From Climacium dendroides (lineage: Eukaryota; Streptophyta; Bryopsida; Hypnales; Climaciaceae), in the NCBI GenBank assembly GCA_950106755.1, contig OX467091.1, forward strand, positions 23,515,538-23,579,537: a DNA stretch of 64,000 nucleotides. The letters are read 5' to 3'. Under the pieces are notes generated by a model. That model worked only from the letters and a program-made list of their open reading frames with translations, had not been told where the DNA came from and ran no database searches. Every line of letters starts with the position of its first letter. Position 1 is the stretch's first letter. Both the position numbers and the translations under genes were made by a program. Below, one piece after another: positions 12,287 through 24,730 of this stretch.

Positions 12287-13140
12287 CGGACTAAGGGCTT
12301 ATTTTTGTCAAAAAAACACACAAAAAACTGCCATTTCTGTAACAAAGAGTAAAAAAATTGGAAATTTTTTTTTTTGCACATCCAACTATAGGATCTTATA
12401 CCTTACTAGTATGAGAATGTGTGGGAAAAATTTCAGCAGTTTTGACCGCATAAATTAAAAGATATTTGCATTTAAAGTGAAAATAACAATTCTTTTCAGC
12501 ACCTTGTGGGATTGAATTATTTGACTTTGAATTTTTTTAACTTAAATTTTTTGCACTACAAAGTTTTGAGCTTAAAATCTTTATTGTGGAAAATTGAGTT
12601 GAGAGTCTAGGAAAAAACAAATTCAGAGAAAAACTTAGTTATCATACTTTAAAAAATTATTAAGTAGAAGTAGGTATGAGAAAGAAGGGAAATCAAAATT
12701 ATTAATATCTTTAAAATGGAATTAAAATGCACTAATCCCAATGGTGAGATTGCTCTAGCAAGCAAGCAAAATCATGTAAAAACAATTTCAGAAAAATTGT
12801 AAAAATTGCATTCAGAAATGAATTCTATAAGTTATTTTTTCAGAAAGATGCTCTAACTTCCCAAAAAACAAGATCGTCCATAACTTCCTCATAAAAACTC
12901 CAAATTGAATGAATCAAAGCTTCCCATGTAGACAAAAATATAATCTATGTGAAAATAAATTTAGAAAAAAAAAATTCAAGTTTTTAAAAATTTTCTTTTG
13001 TTGCCTCCTCTCCTTTGTTTTGAACTTATTTGGACATAACTTTTGTTCCTGAGCATCAATTGAAAAAAAATTATATTCCCATGAAGCTCATCAGTTTATC
13101 TACCATAAAAAAAAGTTTCAAAAAATCATGACAAAATTTC
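12287..13140 (+). repeat. R2 AT-rich dispersed repeat, copy 1
   Basis: AT-rich, with no coding potential. Its start, containing CTGCCATTTCTGTAACAAAG and ACTATAGGATCTTATACC-type words, matches the reverse complement of about 61240-61100. The inner part (TAACTTCCTCATAAA...GAATGAATCAAAGC) matches the reverse complement of about 60660-60600. A more diverged relative lies at about 48830-49970. It separates R1 copy A from a small R1 fragment and the giant element. Confidence 0.65.
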
Positions 13141-13199
13141 AGCCCATAAGTACCTGCTTGAAATCCAATTTGTCCCCCCGAGGGACAATGATCCTTTAG

Positions 13200-13320
13200 G
13201 GGATAATTTTGAATCCAAAGAAACTAGGTTCTGTAACCAATGTGGTCCCAACATTGCTACAAAAGCTTGTGCCTCCTTTTCTGTGCCAGAGGTACCTACA
13301 AGTACTCTCCCAGTGATCAA
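13200..13320 (+). repeat. R1 fragment
   Basis: The stretch with CCAATGTGGTCCCAACATTG and AAAAGCTTGTGCCTCC matches the opening block of R1 copies A (about 5950-6050), B (about 37440-37550) and C (about 50050-50160). It ends about 105 bp before the left inverted repeat of the giant element. Confidence 0.8.
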
Positions 13321-13425
13321 TTTTGTAAGACTCTAAACATTGGACATGGGTCAAGCCCAACTTCAAGCTTTCACAATTCATAGTCATTTCAGTTCAAGCT
13401 CTATATTCACCAAACTTTCTACTAC

Positions 13426-13465
13426 AAACACCGAATTAGACATTCTTGCACTTAGCCAAGTGCAA
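13426..13465 (+). repeat. Left terminal inverted repeat of giant element
   Basis: Matches the reverse complement of 35985-36023 except for single changes after AAACAC and after GACATT and a CCAA/GGG difference before GTGCAA. Contains its own small hairpin TTGCACTTAGCCAAGTGCAA. Confidence 0.75.
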
Positions 13466-13952
13466 TCACCATATGTAATACTATTCATTAAAGAAGTGAT
13501 TTTTAAAAGAGGAGTACCCCCTGGGTTTTTTGGAATATCTTTTTCTTACTATTCTGTAATGTATTTCATGCACAGCTATGCATTTCCAGTTCAAATGCAT
13601 TGTTACATATCTTGTAGAAGAATAAGTTTCTAATGTACTGTTTTTTATTTGCATTCTTCTTTCCTTTCTATTTTAATCTTCGCATGTCACCACATATTGC
13701 AATCTCATTAATTGTATATTACTTTTATGTCAATAATACATGTACACCACAAATCACGACAATCATTGAAAGCTTTACTAAGAAAATAAAAGTGGAATTG
13801 AAGGTATTTGCACTACCTTTTCATTTCTCAATTATTGTTCACACAAAACAAAAAACACACAATCCAACGTCTACATAAAACCACAACGACCATATATTCT
13901 TCGCATTCCTACATATTGTATGATACTGTCACATATACCACTATTTCGCTTG

Positions 13953-16900
13953 TTACTGCAATGTTTCTTCCAGTGCCTCCAAGACTTGTGTAGATGATTG
14001 CGTCATGTCTTCGGCTTCTCCTATACTGACTGTTTCTGTTTCCTCATTGAAACTGATTTCACCAATTGGACTTAGTGGGGGCGGAGAGGCGTACTGCAAC
14101 GCCCTATCCACCATGGCGCTGGCAATAGGTGTCGACACTCCCTCTGATACAGTCGGCGATAAAGTAGGATTTTCCAAGATGAAAATAACACGTTCATACA
14201 CGTAATGCCCTTCGCTACCGGTCCGAACATAGCGTATGTGTTCTTTATCATAAAAAAACCCATCTTCATCTGGAAACAAACTCATAGACTGTAATCCACT
14301 GAAAGCTGACAATACTGACATAGGTTCCACTGAAGCTGGTGATACTTCAATTTCTTCCCCATCACCTTCTTCATCTTCTAAGCCTTCATGATGCACATCA
14401 TTATTGCCTTCCGGAACTAAATAATCAGGATCTGTGTCCATGTCCACCGAATCTGCTACATCTCCATGGACGTCATTCACTGCATTGGTGTCAGTTGATC
14501 CCAAACTTCGACCGCCACTTGGTAAGTCATTGGAATGCGTTCTCTCAGAATCACTATCACCTTCATTTGATGATGAAGCTCCAGAATCAATTGCAGTCTC
14601 CTTCCCTTTCCATGTGTGATGTTTGGTCTTCGGCAATCTCTCTCTTTCATTTGGTGAATCACTTGACGACTGTAGTACCCTATGCTGTCTACCACGTGGT
14701 ACACCTCTCTTCCTCTGTGAAGAACCAGGACCACTAGATTCGCCTTCCGTGCTTAACACTTGTCTACGCTCTGCAGTTGTATTCACACTATTTACCATCA
14801 CCATTTTGTCACCGTACATCAACTGCAATGTGTTGTAAACGAATTGTGTACACGTCGTTCCTCCCTCCATGATGATAACTTCATCACCCACAAAACCGGT
14901 ACTGCCATTGTGATGCCTAATGTAACTAAACCCCATTCTGGTGGCAAATACATTTGCACCAGCCTCTTCAATTCCATTGGTGTCCTCTCCAACTTGTCCT
15001 CCGTTCTTGGCATTACTTCTGCGTTCCAAGAGTCTCGAAACACCACATCCAACTTCTATGTGAGGTTAGGAACATTTTCCAATGGACCTGATTCTTTTGG
15101 ATACTGCATGATGATGGCAATGTCACCTACTGGTTGCACACGACATTTGCGTTGTTCCCCATGACGTAAATCATGCACGTATGAAGAAACTGTTTGTGGT
15201 TCAAATATCCAAGAACCTCGCAAATAGTGACAACTCTCTGGCAACGCCATCTTCGACTACATTTCTTCATCGAAATATACACCTGGTGGGAAAAGAAATA
15301 CAGCATTCCATCGTAAAATTGATGACATCCAATTCTGCAGTTGTTGGAAAACCTTGTTGTAGTCTTCACTTGACCACTCTTCATCCAACCCTTCCGAACC
15401 ACAACGTCGACAATCAAATATCCATAAACATGGTTTACCAAGCTCCACATACTCGTCTTCAAAAAATCCTCCTCTACACCTCACATGAAGCAATCTTTCT
15501 CTCCCTTGTTGTTGGACAAGGGAAAGTGCGACTTGCCAATCCCATCGAGCATTGGACACGTTGTCTACATCCTGGCTATATCCTGCATATCCTTTGCGAC
15601 CTGCTTTAATGTCCACAAAATGTTGCCTCACGAATACTGGAATTACATTCTCAAAACTGCTAAGCGTTTGAACAGTCTTCACAAAAGGTGAACACCACAA
15701 GGTCTTCGTATCATTATTCAATGTCTTCCCCATCAACGTGAATTGCTTTCCTTGTTCATCTCCATACTTGCTGGCATCTATGGCAAAGAAATCATCCATA
15801 GACAAGGGATTCACATCCCCGGCTTGCACCATTAGGTATTGGATTTGGTTTCTCACCGCATCTTTTCTCTGCACACGATCTACTGCATATGCCACTGTAC
15901 CGTTGGGAGGATTTGTAGAAGTAGCGTTATTGAAATAGTATTGTTGTGAACCTCGCAACCCGTTCACTACATCCTTAGCTGCCATCCGCTTGACTACTCG
16001 TACATATGTTTCCTTTGAAACTCTGCTGAGAGGCCTCCACCACGTTTTTTCCATCCTTTTCCTTTTGGGATCTGCATCTACACTTGCATCAAGATTTTGA
16101 TCCCTTGCCATCTTTTTCCACCTATCCTCTGCTTTTTTGCTGAAAAATAACTTCCCTTCTTCATAGTCTTTGCAGACCCGTAGAATCGCTTCATACGATT
16201 CTTCATCTTCATTCCAAGCATGTCGTGTGTAGTCGATCATCTTCTTTGACAATTCCCCCAATGACATGTGCTTCGGTAAATCTTGGCTCAAATGCAGCGC
16301 ACTTGCTGCCATAGTCAACGCCTTCGCTCTATACGCATCATCAATTCTAGCTGCAGCACTGGGGCTCCCACATGCTTTCCAGATGTCACGTAGCTTGATT
16401 AAATTCTTGTAATACGTGCTAAAGAACGTTCGATCAAACTCCCTTGCGTTTATTCTGACTGATGCTTCGATATAGAATTGTGGGTTGTCATACACCACAA
16501 ACTTAGCTTTCCGTCTCTCGAAACGCGTGAAGTACTCGTCATTTGACATAATACCCTCTTGGTTTTCTTTTTGGGCTCGTTTACAAGCACCAACTACATG
16601 TTGTCCATCAACCGGTTCCCACACTACATTATTCTGCAGCCAACTTGTCCTCGATACAGTACTTGAGAGGGACGGATCTGCAGAGCCGTGTCTCAAAAAT
16701 GTTGCCTCAAATTCCCGTACAGCACTTTCACGACTGAAAGGAACCTCAACCATCTCAAATTCCCCATCATCATTCATAATCTCATGTCGATATGCAATAG
16801 GACGGAGAGTAATTGCACTAACTGCATCGGCTTCTGATCCCTTCAAACGCTCATACATTTCATTCACTCGCCATTCCATTAGCACCCTATGGTTGGTCTC

Positions 16901-18337
16901 TGCATTGACTACATGGTGGATGCTATCAATGTTGGCATTGAAGAACATATCATGTCCCCAAATGTATCCAGCCTTATACTCAATCTCCGTGGGAAAAATC
17001 ACAGGTGGTTTCGTAATATTTCTTACCAACACACTTCTTAATTCCCCTTGTGGTTCTCTTTCTGATGAATCATCCTCAAAAACATCTTCGCCATCATTGC
17101 CTTGTGGAGGTGGTTCTTGCATTGTTGTTCTTTGTCGATGTCTTCGTACTGTAGAATGAGTGCGGACATTTCGCTCCTCTGCTAACCTTGTGTTTAAGGT
17201 ATGAAGATTGTGATGTTCTTCTTGGTTGTCCACCACTGTAGAAGGCTGTTGTTCTATCCTTCTACCTCGTCCCCTACCAACACCTTCTCCCTTGCTAGTA
17301 CCTCGTCCTATTCTGGTAGCTTGTAGTGGACTGACGTTAGGTCTTCTGGCATTCATATTGGCAAGAACAACACGTGACCTATACGTTCGACTTCCAGAAC
17401 CCACCTTTGTAGCTCTTGATGCTGAACCCACTTCAGTGACTGCAGTAGGAGCTCCAACTTCAACTGCATTTTGAAGGTCTATGGAAACCAGTTCTTCTAT
17501 TGTTGTAGCCCTCTGAAATGCAATTCGGTCGCCTTGCAATGACTCTTCTCCAACCTCCATCTCCATTGCTACTGGCATTACTGATGCACTTTCTCGTACT
17601 AACGTCTCTTCATATTCATGACTTTCATTTTCTACGAAAGGCTCCACTTCAACATTGTCTATGACAGATTGAAGACATTGGCGATGAGCACTCTGTCTTT
17701 CAGAAACTCCCAACTCATTCACATCTGCTTCAATTTCCGCTTCAATAGCTGCTCGCTTTCGGTTTCATTCAGACGGAGGTATCCAATTCTCTTTCAAAGG
17801 CGCTGCAAAAACCCGATATATATGATCCGTATCCTCAGGTTCTCTAGGGGGAGCTCTCTCTTCAGTTACAACAACGCCACTGTTCTGAAGATCTTCATAA
17901 CTTCGGATCTCCATGTACCGAGCACGTACTTCAAATGCTTGTTCAGGAGTCAATTCCTTGAATTTTTGAACAGATGACTCTCTCCGATCTTTCAAATCAT
18001 CAGGCATACTGTTCCAGAACTTCACCAACGTCTTCACACCATGTAAGGGTGACAGATTAAGTAGGAGCTCCGGTGGAATACGTGCCATCATGAGCTTCTT
18101 CTGCAATTTGTACTTTTCCAGTACCATTTCGCTGTTGGTGACAGACACAGTTAATCCTCCTTCAGCGGTGCCTGCAAGACTCTCAATGACTCCAACAGAG
18201 GATCCTAAAGCGGCCCAGTACCGTCCTTCCTCTATCGCAAACTCCGTGATCCATAACATCGGTTTCTCATGACCGTTTGTTACGATCCACCAACCATGCT
18301 CCATTCACTTTGAATGAACTTTGGGTGCCATAATACC
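13953..18337 (-). pseudogene. Giant-element left-arm protein: ParB-like plus amino-methyltransferase-like
   Basis: An exon seems to start at 18337 after a TTTTGTAG acceptor, with ATG at 18331. One frame runs to about 14935, broken by stops at 18305 (TGA), 17765 (TGA), 15257 (TAG) and 15056 (TAG); a shift at the GGGG run near 14931-14934 leads into the final frame, ending 13953 (about 1,450 codons). Order: unknown N-terminus; Gly/Arg-rich linker (about 17200-17400); ParB-like motif VDGQHVVGACK (about 16580-16612); basic segment; a block with LWIFDCRRCGSEGLDEEWSS (about 15380-15430) placed like methyltransferase motif IV; FRDSWN...RTEDKLERTPMELKRLVQ (about 14960-15045); HHNGSTGFVG (about 14895-14925) placed like motif I; acidic, Ser-rich tail. 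Order IV then I is that of beta-class N6-adenine/N4-cytosine enzymes, but the DPPY-type residues are DCRR, so activity is doubtful. Domain calls are by eye. Confidence 0.5.
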
Positions 18338-21300
18338 CTACAAAATGAAGATGAAATACATTTCTTTAATTGGTAATTGTGAAAGTTGTAAGGTTCAAAA
18401 GTTATATTTGAATATGAACGACTGTTATGACAACAATAGTTGAAATACATGCTATCATACTCTTTAAGGTTTTATTCACTTCACAATTGCGAAGAATTTC
18501 TTGCTACAATAAACTATGAACATGGAGTACACATCACCAATGACCAATTGCAATTGATATTTCATTCAAATAATGCAATTTAAGAAGCCAATCCTGTCTA
18601 CTTTCTCAAGAATTCATTTTCTACAAATATGACATGAAAGTGCTATTGCTTCTTATCATTCACTAAATTCATCATTGTCAATGTTTAGCATTTTCAATAC
18701 CAAAAAAAAAAAAAAAAAACTTCCTATATAGATTACATGAATTTTCTCTTCATGTGTCTTCAAATATTATACTATATAAATCAATACATTTTAGGAATAC
18801 AAAAAATGAAGTACAACATCAATTCAAAATAACAACCACTTGATGACTACTTTATAACTACATCTTTATTGACATGAAGATAAAATACATACATTTCTAC
18901 AAATGTCATCGTATAGCACCGTAATGGTCGCATTCCATTCATTTGTACCAATACATCATACACAATGTAGTGCTCTAGACCACGAACATTACAGTTTTTC
19001 AGTTTTCCATTAAAAATTTGTTCATGCATTTAACAAATAAAACATTCATACCTGGTATTGAACTATTCCATAAAAGTATAACAACTTCAACGTAAACAAA
19101 TAAACATGTAAACCATTTGTACAACATATTCATGATGTCTTAAAATTCATTCATCATCTTTTCATCCAAAAAAAATTTAACTGTCACTACAGTGCCACCA
19201 CTTAAGCTTTTATTCACTAAGCCCTCAAATACCTACAAGTGCACTATCATGCAATAAAATTTTTTAATTGGGTATTCAAAAAAATTCCTATTCTTTTACA
19301 ATTCAAATATCACATACATCATATAGTATGTGCGTTTCAACTAAAGACACATAGTTCTCATAATTGTATCCTAAAAAAACTACAGAACTCCGTATTTATA
19401 GAAATACACAAATCACTTCTATGAATTGACACTTCATAGTTCCATATGTTCATTTACATGCACTTCCAAAAATAACTTCCATAGTGCACACAACTGTCCA
19501 AGTATGTCAAACTTAAATTTTCAAATTTATTCAAAATAAAATGGAAATTCAAACTCACATTGTCCACCACTTACACTTGTACATCAGAGAGATTTGAAAT
19601 TTTAAAATATATCTCATCTTGTCCTGCAGTAGTTTCTTCCTTTCAATTATGATAAAATTCAATAAATTTATAAAAATTCTAAATTCTATGTCGTATTCAT
19701 TCAAATGTTCTGTTCTACCATTCATTAGTGCTGAAACATCTTTCACACTCTAAAAGTTTACTACAATAATAACTACACAGAGACCTCTATAGAAAATGGG
19801 TTTACAGCAGATAGAATTTCAATTACGAACCTGTTTTCAATATAAATGTCGCGTACAAATCTACAAACAAGCACAGAGCACCAACTCCCTTTGACGTTGA
19901 AATTTAAGTTCTTCAAGTAAGTCACATTTGTTCTCCTCCAAAAATCTATAACATACACGCACATGATGAACATGAATACTATGTCTTCCCTTTTGAAAAA
20001 ATTCTAATAACACACAATTCTTTCCTAGTGAAAAACAATCATTTTGATTTTATTGATTCAATGTACTCAGGCTGAAACACTTAGCTCTCCATAGAAAAAT
20101 TCTAAGAGAACTGAAACTTCAAAGATTGAAACTGCTGTGGACATGATTGTTCAAATGAAGTCCAATAACAAACACAAAACAAAAACAATGCTTATACTTA
20201 ACATTCAAGTTCATTAGGTACATGGTGTTTGTTTTCCTTCCAGAATGTCCTACATCAAATCAAATAATCAATGTGCACTCTTTATCTTCCCTTTCCAAGT
20301 ACATGGTTTCAACACAAATGAGACTCTTTCAGTTCAAACTATTAAGAAATAATACATTTATTTCAAAGAACTACCCTTTTTCAAAAAAAATCAACATACA
20401 AATAATAATTATATTTATTGATCAATGGTAGTACTCTACATTTTCAATTCATCATGCACATTGAGAACTAACAAATGAAGTACAACAAAAATAACACAAG
20501 CAATTTACATTAGCAATGTATTTTTGAAACCATAGATTCAATGTACATTACTTTCAAATGCATTTCAAATTCTCTTAATATTTTCCAAAAATAATCCGTA
20601 GAAATAGAAATTTAATAAGTTAGATGTCACATATGAACAGATAGCATAAACATATATTTCTAAATATACTTTCAATCATGACTAATTTTGACTACTGATG
20701 TGGTACATGACTAAATAAGAGGGTTTCAACATTTACAAATTCAGTTCCATTGTTTCAGTATTATGTGCACATTTCAAACTCATTGACGATGTGAATTCAC
20801 ATTCCTTCTCTAACAAAACTAATTTCATAAATTGTCCGAATAAGGAGTTAGAGGAAGAACCACTGTCGATGCTGTAATTCGTTGTGCACTTAAAAGTATC
20901 CTTACAGCACGTTGGAACGTGAAGCTACCTCTCCTACTTTTCAGTTTTATCGCTTTTCACTCCCCCTACAAAACCTGTTACATCCAAAAATAAAATTAAC
21001 ATCTCCACAAACACTTCTTTTTCTAATGATGTTCATGAAAAGGACATTGAACCATTAGCACTCCCTCTACTTGTAAGCAATGATTACCTTCAATGAACTA
21101 TAAATTTCAATAAAGACGTTCACATGGAATCATGAATATGACAAGTAATTCATGAAGTCCTCTTCATTCAATATAGGAAGTCTAATTCATTGTACCTAAG
21201 CAATCATTGTATACAATAACCAATTTAATTAGATGCCAATTGCATATGGGCTATTCTAAAAAGGAACTATGAATTTAAACTATAAATTACGCTTTGTACA

Positions 21301-24300
21301 CAAGTAAACAAGTTCTAAAGTATACCAGAGAAAAACACTTCTCTGGCTTTCAGCTTCTACACTTCAAAACTAAAATTTAAAATTGGTCTAAATATAGAAC
21401 AATAAATTGAAGTAAGTGCCACTTGCATGTAGAATCTTTTGCACATGAACTACGAATTGAAAATCAAAATTTCATTCTGTATGAAAACAAACTTCCAACA
21501 CTGTCTCCTACAATGAACCATGTCTAAACTTCTAGAACTAAGAACTAATTCCAGGACTGTTCAAAAGGAAAATAAAAACAGTTAAGTACATTGCAATTGT
21601 ATGTGGGTTCTTCTAAAAAGCAACTTCAGTTTTAAACTACCAATTTGGCTCCATTTAAAAGGTTCAAACATATACTACTTTAAAGAGATATACATGGCTC
21701 CTAACTTCTAAAATTCATAACTAATTCAAAGAGTGTTCAAAAGGGAAATAAAGAAAATGAAGTTCACACTAGTTCCATGTACATTCCTACATAAATAAAT
21801 TCCAAATTGAAAGTAGCAATTTTAATATCTACACATTGGAAGACGCTTAAAAGTTTTGTGTACAGAAAAACGTTTAACCTTCAGATTTCGCTAATTAATT
21901 CCATGATTATTAAAGAAGAAATGGACATGCTGAAATGCAGGTGCCTTCCTCTAAAATATAACTTAAAATTGAAACTAGCAATTGTACTTTGTACAATTGG
22001 GCACAACATCAAGAAATTTTTATAGACAATGAATACTCAACTTCAAAAACCCATAACTAATTCCGATGGTGTTCAATGGAAAAAAAAGGTGAATTCTAGG
22101 ACAATGCCTGGTAATCTTCTTTAAAAATGAACTAACAATTGAAAATAACAATTACGCTTCATAAAAAAGGCAACAACCTCAAAAGAGTTGTACCCAAACC
22201 TATGTATGAACTTCAAAAATTCATAAAACAACTACCATGTATTACGAAGGACATGAATAAGTTCAATTAGGTGGCAATTCCATGCAGGATTCTCTGAAAA
22301 TTAAGTAACAATGGAACTTCTCAAATGAACTTCATACAACATACAGAAAGATTAATTATGCTTCATAAAGAACTATGTCTCAACTTCAGGAACACGTAAC
22401 CAATTCAAAAAGTGTTAATAAACAACAAACAAAAAAACTTACATTACAATTTGATGACTCTTTGTATTAAAATTTCATAAATTTTTTTGAAACTTATTGA
22501 GGTTCTTCAAGTACGCCATGAACTAAATTTTTTAAAACTATTTCACCTAATTACAACAAGCTATAAACTCTTCAATAGTTTGTGTAATAGTGAACCGCTA
22601 TAATCATAATGCCATTTTCTGGAAAAAACAATCTTCAATAGTAAGTTCCAAATTTTCGTGATTAGGATTATGAACCTCAAGTTTGTGCATGCCATTACAA
22701 CTTCTAGTACTGTCTTTGTCTATGATTGTTCTGGAAAATATATAAACGGTTTCTTCTTCTTAATTAGTTGGTGAAATTTGAAAACAATATTCATAGGTCC
22801 AAAAAAAATTATCATTGAAACCACATCTCATTTTGCATTTACGTTGTAATATGTTAATGTCCACCAACGTAAGGTACAATGTTAATGTCCGAAGTACATT
22901 TTACAATGTACATTGGTGGGACGTGAAGAGAAGACAAAAAATTATAAGTTGAAGAACTCATAATTTAGTAATTCACTTGAAACATTTCATGTTGCAAAAA
23001 AATATATATCTCATAGCTTATGATAAGGACTTAAATCTCTTCTTCTAAAAGATTGCGTACAAAAATAGCCATAGCAAGGACTTCAAGACATCACCTGATG
23101 TGGATGCCATAGTTGCTTTTGCATGTACAAGTACACTTACAGCATGGCGGATTGTCAATGAAATTATCTTCGTAAGAGCTTTGTAGGCTCTTGAATTTGT
23201 CCTAGAGACCTGTCGCACCCAATAGTTAAAAAAATGAATAACTCATTTAAGGACATGCTAATTCCATGTCAACTGCAAAATATGTAAACTCAAACACAGT
23301 TCTCCTAGAATTATGTTGTACAAAAAACAATGTGCAGAAACACTCCTGCACTGCATTCTATGTCTAAACATTGCAGGTAGTAATTAAATTTCTTACAAAA
23401 GGCAATTATTGAAATGTACTACTATTAAGATCTATGTTTGAACACCACAAATCCATAACTCCTTGCACAAGTGTTGAAATACTACGAAACAAAACCATCT
23501 TCTTCAGAGCTACATTTAAGATAGAAGTTCAAGGAGAACTTCACTTCCCAAAAATACATAAAGTGTTCATCGATAAAAATGAATGAAACATCAATCAACT
23601 TCATGTCAACCTTTACAGATCTATTAATACAATATTGACACTACCTAATAATACTACATTACTCATACGTTTCCTTATGTTATACATGTCATTGGAGATA
23701 GGATGATAAGCATAATTTGCTTGTCATGCACATTAAATTAATTCAAAGTCTATGGGTTCATTTTTCCATGTTTAGAGTTAAAGTTCAATTTTCCATTCCG
23801 TACCCATATTATTGTGAAGTGAATGAAATCACCTTGTACATTTTCAGTTCCTATAATTTGAAATTAACACAGTTCTATATTATGTCATTTCAGTATGCTA
23901 AGATAGGATGTACATGAGAAATAATGCAGGTGAACAAATATGCACAAAGCACAACTACTACGTGCATTTTGTCAATTCTTAGGGAAAGACACTACTATCA
24001 ATAATTCATTCTCTACAAACTTCCACTCTCAAAATATGGTAGTCATGCGTCTTCCCTAATTTTTGACTCCTAAAAACAGTCAGCCTCATTGAATAATGTT
24101 TCAAGTGGGAATTCAAATCATACATTTAGTTAATTCCTTAACAATTTTTGCAACGAAGCTTACTTTATCTCACGTTCCCTGAAATGTTTGTAAATGCACT
24201 TCCAAGCACTTCAATTTATGTACTTTTAATAGTTCGTTTCAAAGCACCAACATTTTCTGCTTCGTTTCTATGCTAACCAAAAATTGGGATTGAACCATAT

Positions 24301-24730
24301 GTCTTTCATTGAACTTGTTCTATAGTCACTGCCACTTGACTATTGAATGACATCAAAATTTTCTGAAATACAAGTTAAACTACTTCTGCTCATAACTAGT
24401 GAAGTAGTACATGAGGACAAAATTTCTTAAGGTAGAAGTTGAATTTGCTGCTCTCTCAAGTAGCATGGATTTGTTTCAACAATTTTTCTGTGTGTAGGAT
24501 CTTCATTTCTTTTATTCAATTAGAACCTCATATAATCTTTTGGCAACATTGACTTCACAAAATTTGTTATTGGAGTTTATTATTTGACGACATTATCTTT
24601 CAATATTTTTGAATAATGCATATCAAAAGCAATTAATACAAGGGAAAGGTAAAGTTCTGTGAACAGAACATTCATTTAAAGTATTCATTTAAGTGGTGAA
24701 AACTGTCATGAACTATCATAGCTAAAGTTT
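18338..24730. other. AT-rich non-coding arm, probably introns of the left-arm gene
   Basis: No convincing coding region in 6.4 kb. The acceptor-like TTTTGTAG at the 18337 boundary and splice-like exons near 26.7-27.2 kb suggest that it is largely intronic on the minus strand. It contains an oligo-A run near 18700 and the tandem array at 21190-22450. A further unit-like stretch lies near 23220-23290. Confidence 0.4.
21190..22450 (+). repeat. Degenerate tandem array, period about 170 bp, seven units
   Basis: Recurring words in fixed order: a CATAACTAATTC-like box, GTGTTCAA, then a GCAATTCCATGT-like box, TTCTAAAA, and a AATTGAAA...CAATT box. The GCAATT-like box falls at about 21236, 21418, 21593, 21767, 21932, 22100 and 22271, spacing 163-182 bp. 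Units are heavily diverged, so the array is old. It lies wholly within the left arm of the giant element. It may be a satellite-like subterminal or regulatory region; function unknown. Confidence 0.65.

Noticed and set aside
14980..15060. A glycine-rich GCGVSRLLERR-type motif read in the final frame of the left-arm gene, at first taken for methyltransferase motif I
   Set aside because: Upstream of the GGGG shift at about 14931 the other frame reads as protein (VVFRDSWNAEVMPRTEDKL), so this motif is out of frame in the ancestral gene.
14434..15164. Plus-strand frames overlapping the left-arm gene (for example 14339-14737, 14760-15164)
   Set aside because: They are antisense shadows of the acidic, Ser-rich minus-strand coding region; composition follows the minus-strand codons.
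16485..17159. 224-codon plus-strand frame
   Set aside because: Antisense to the ParB-like region of the left-arm gene; no independent support.
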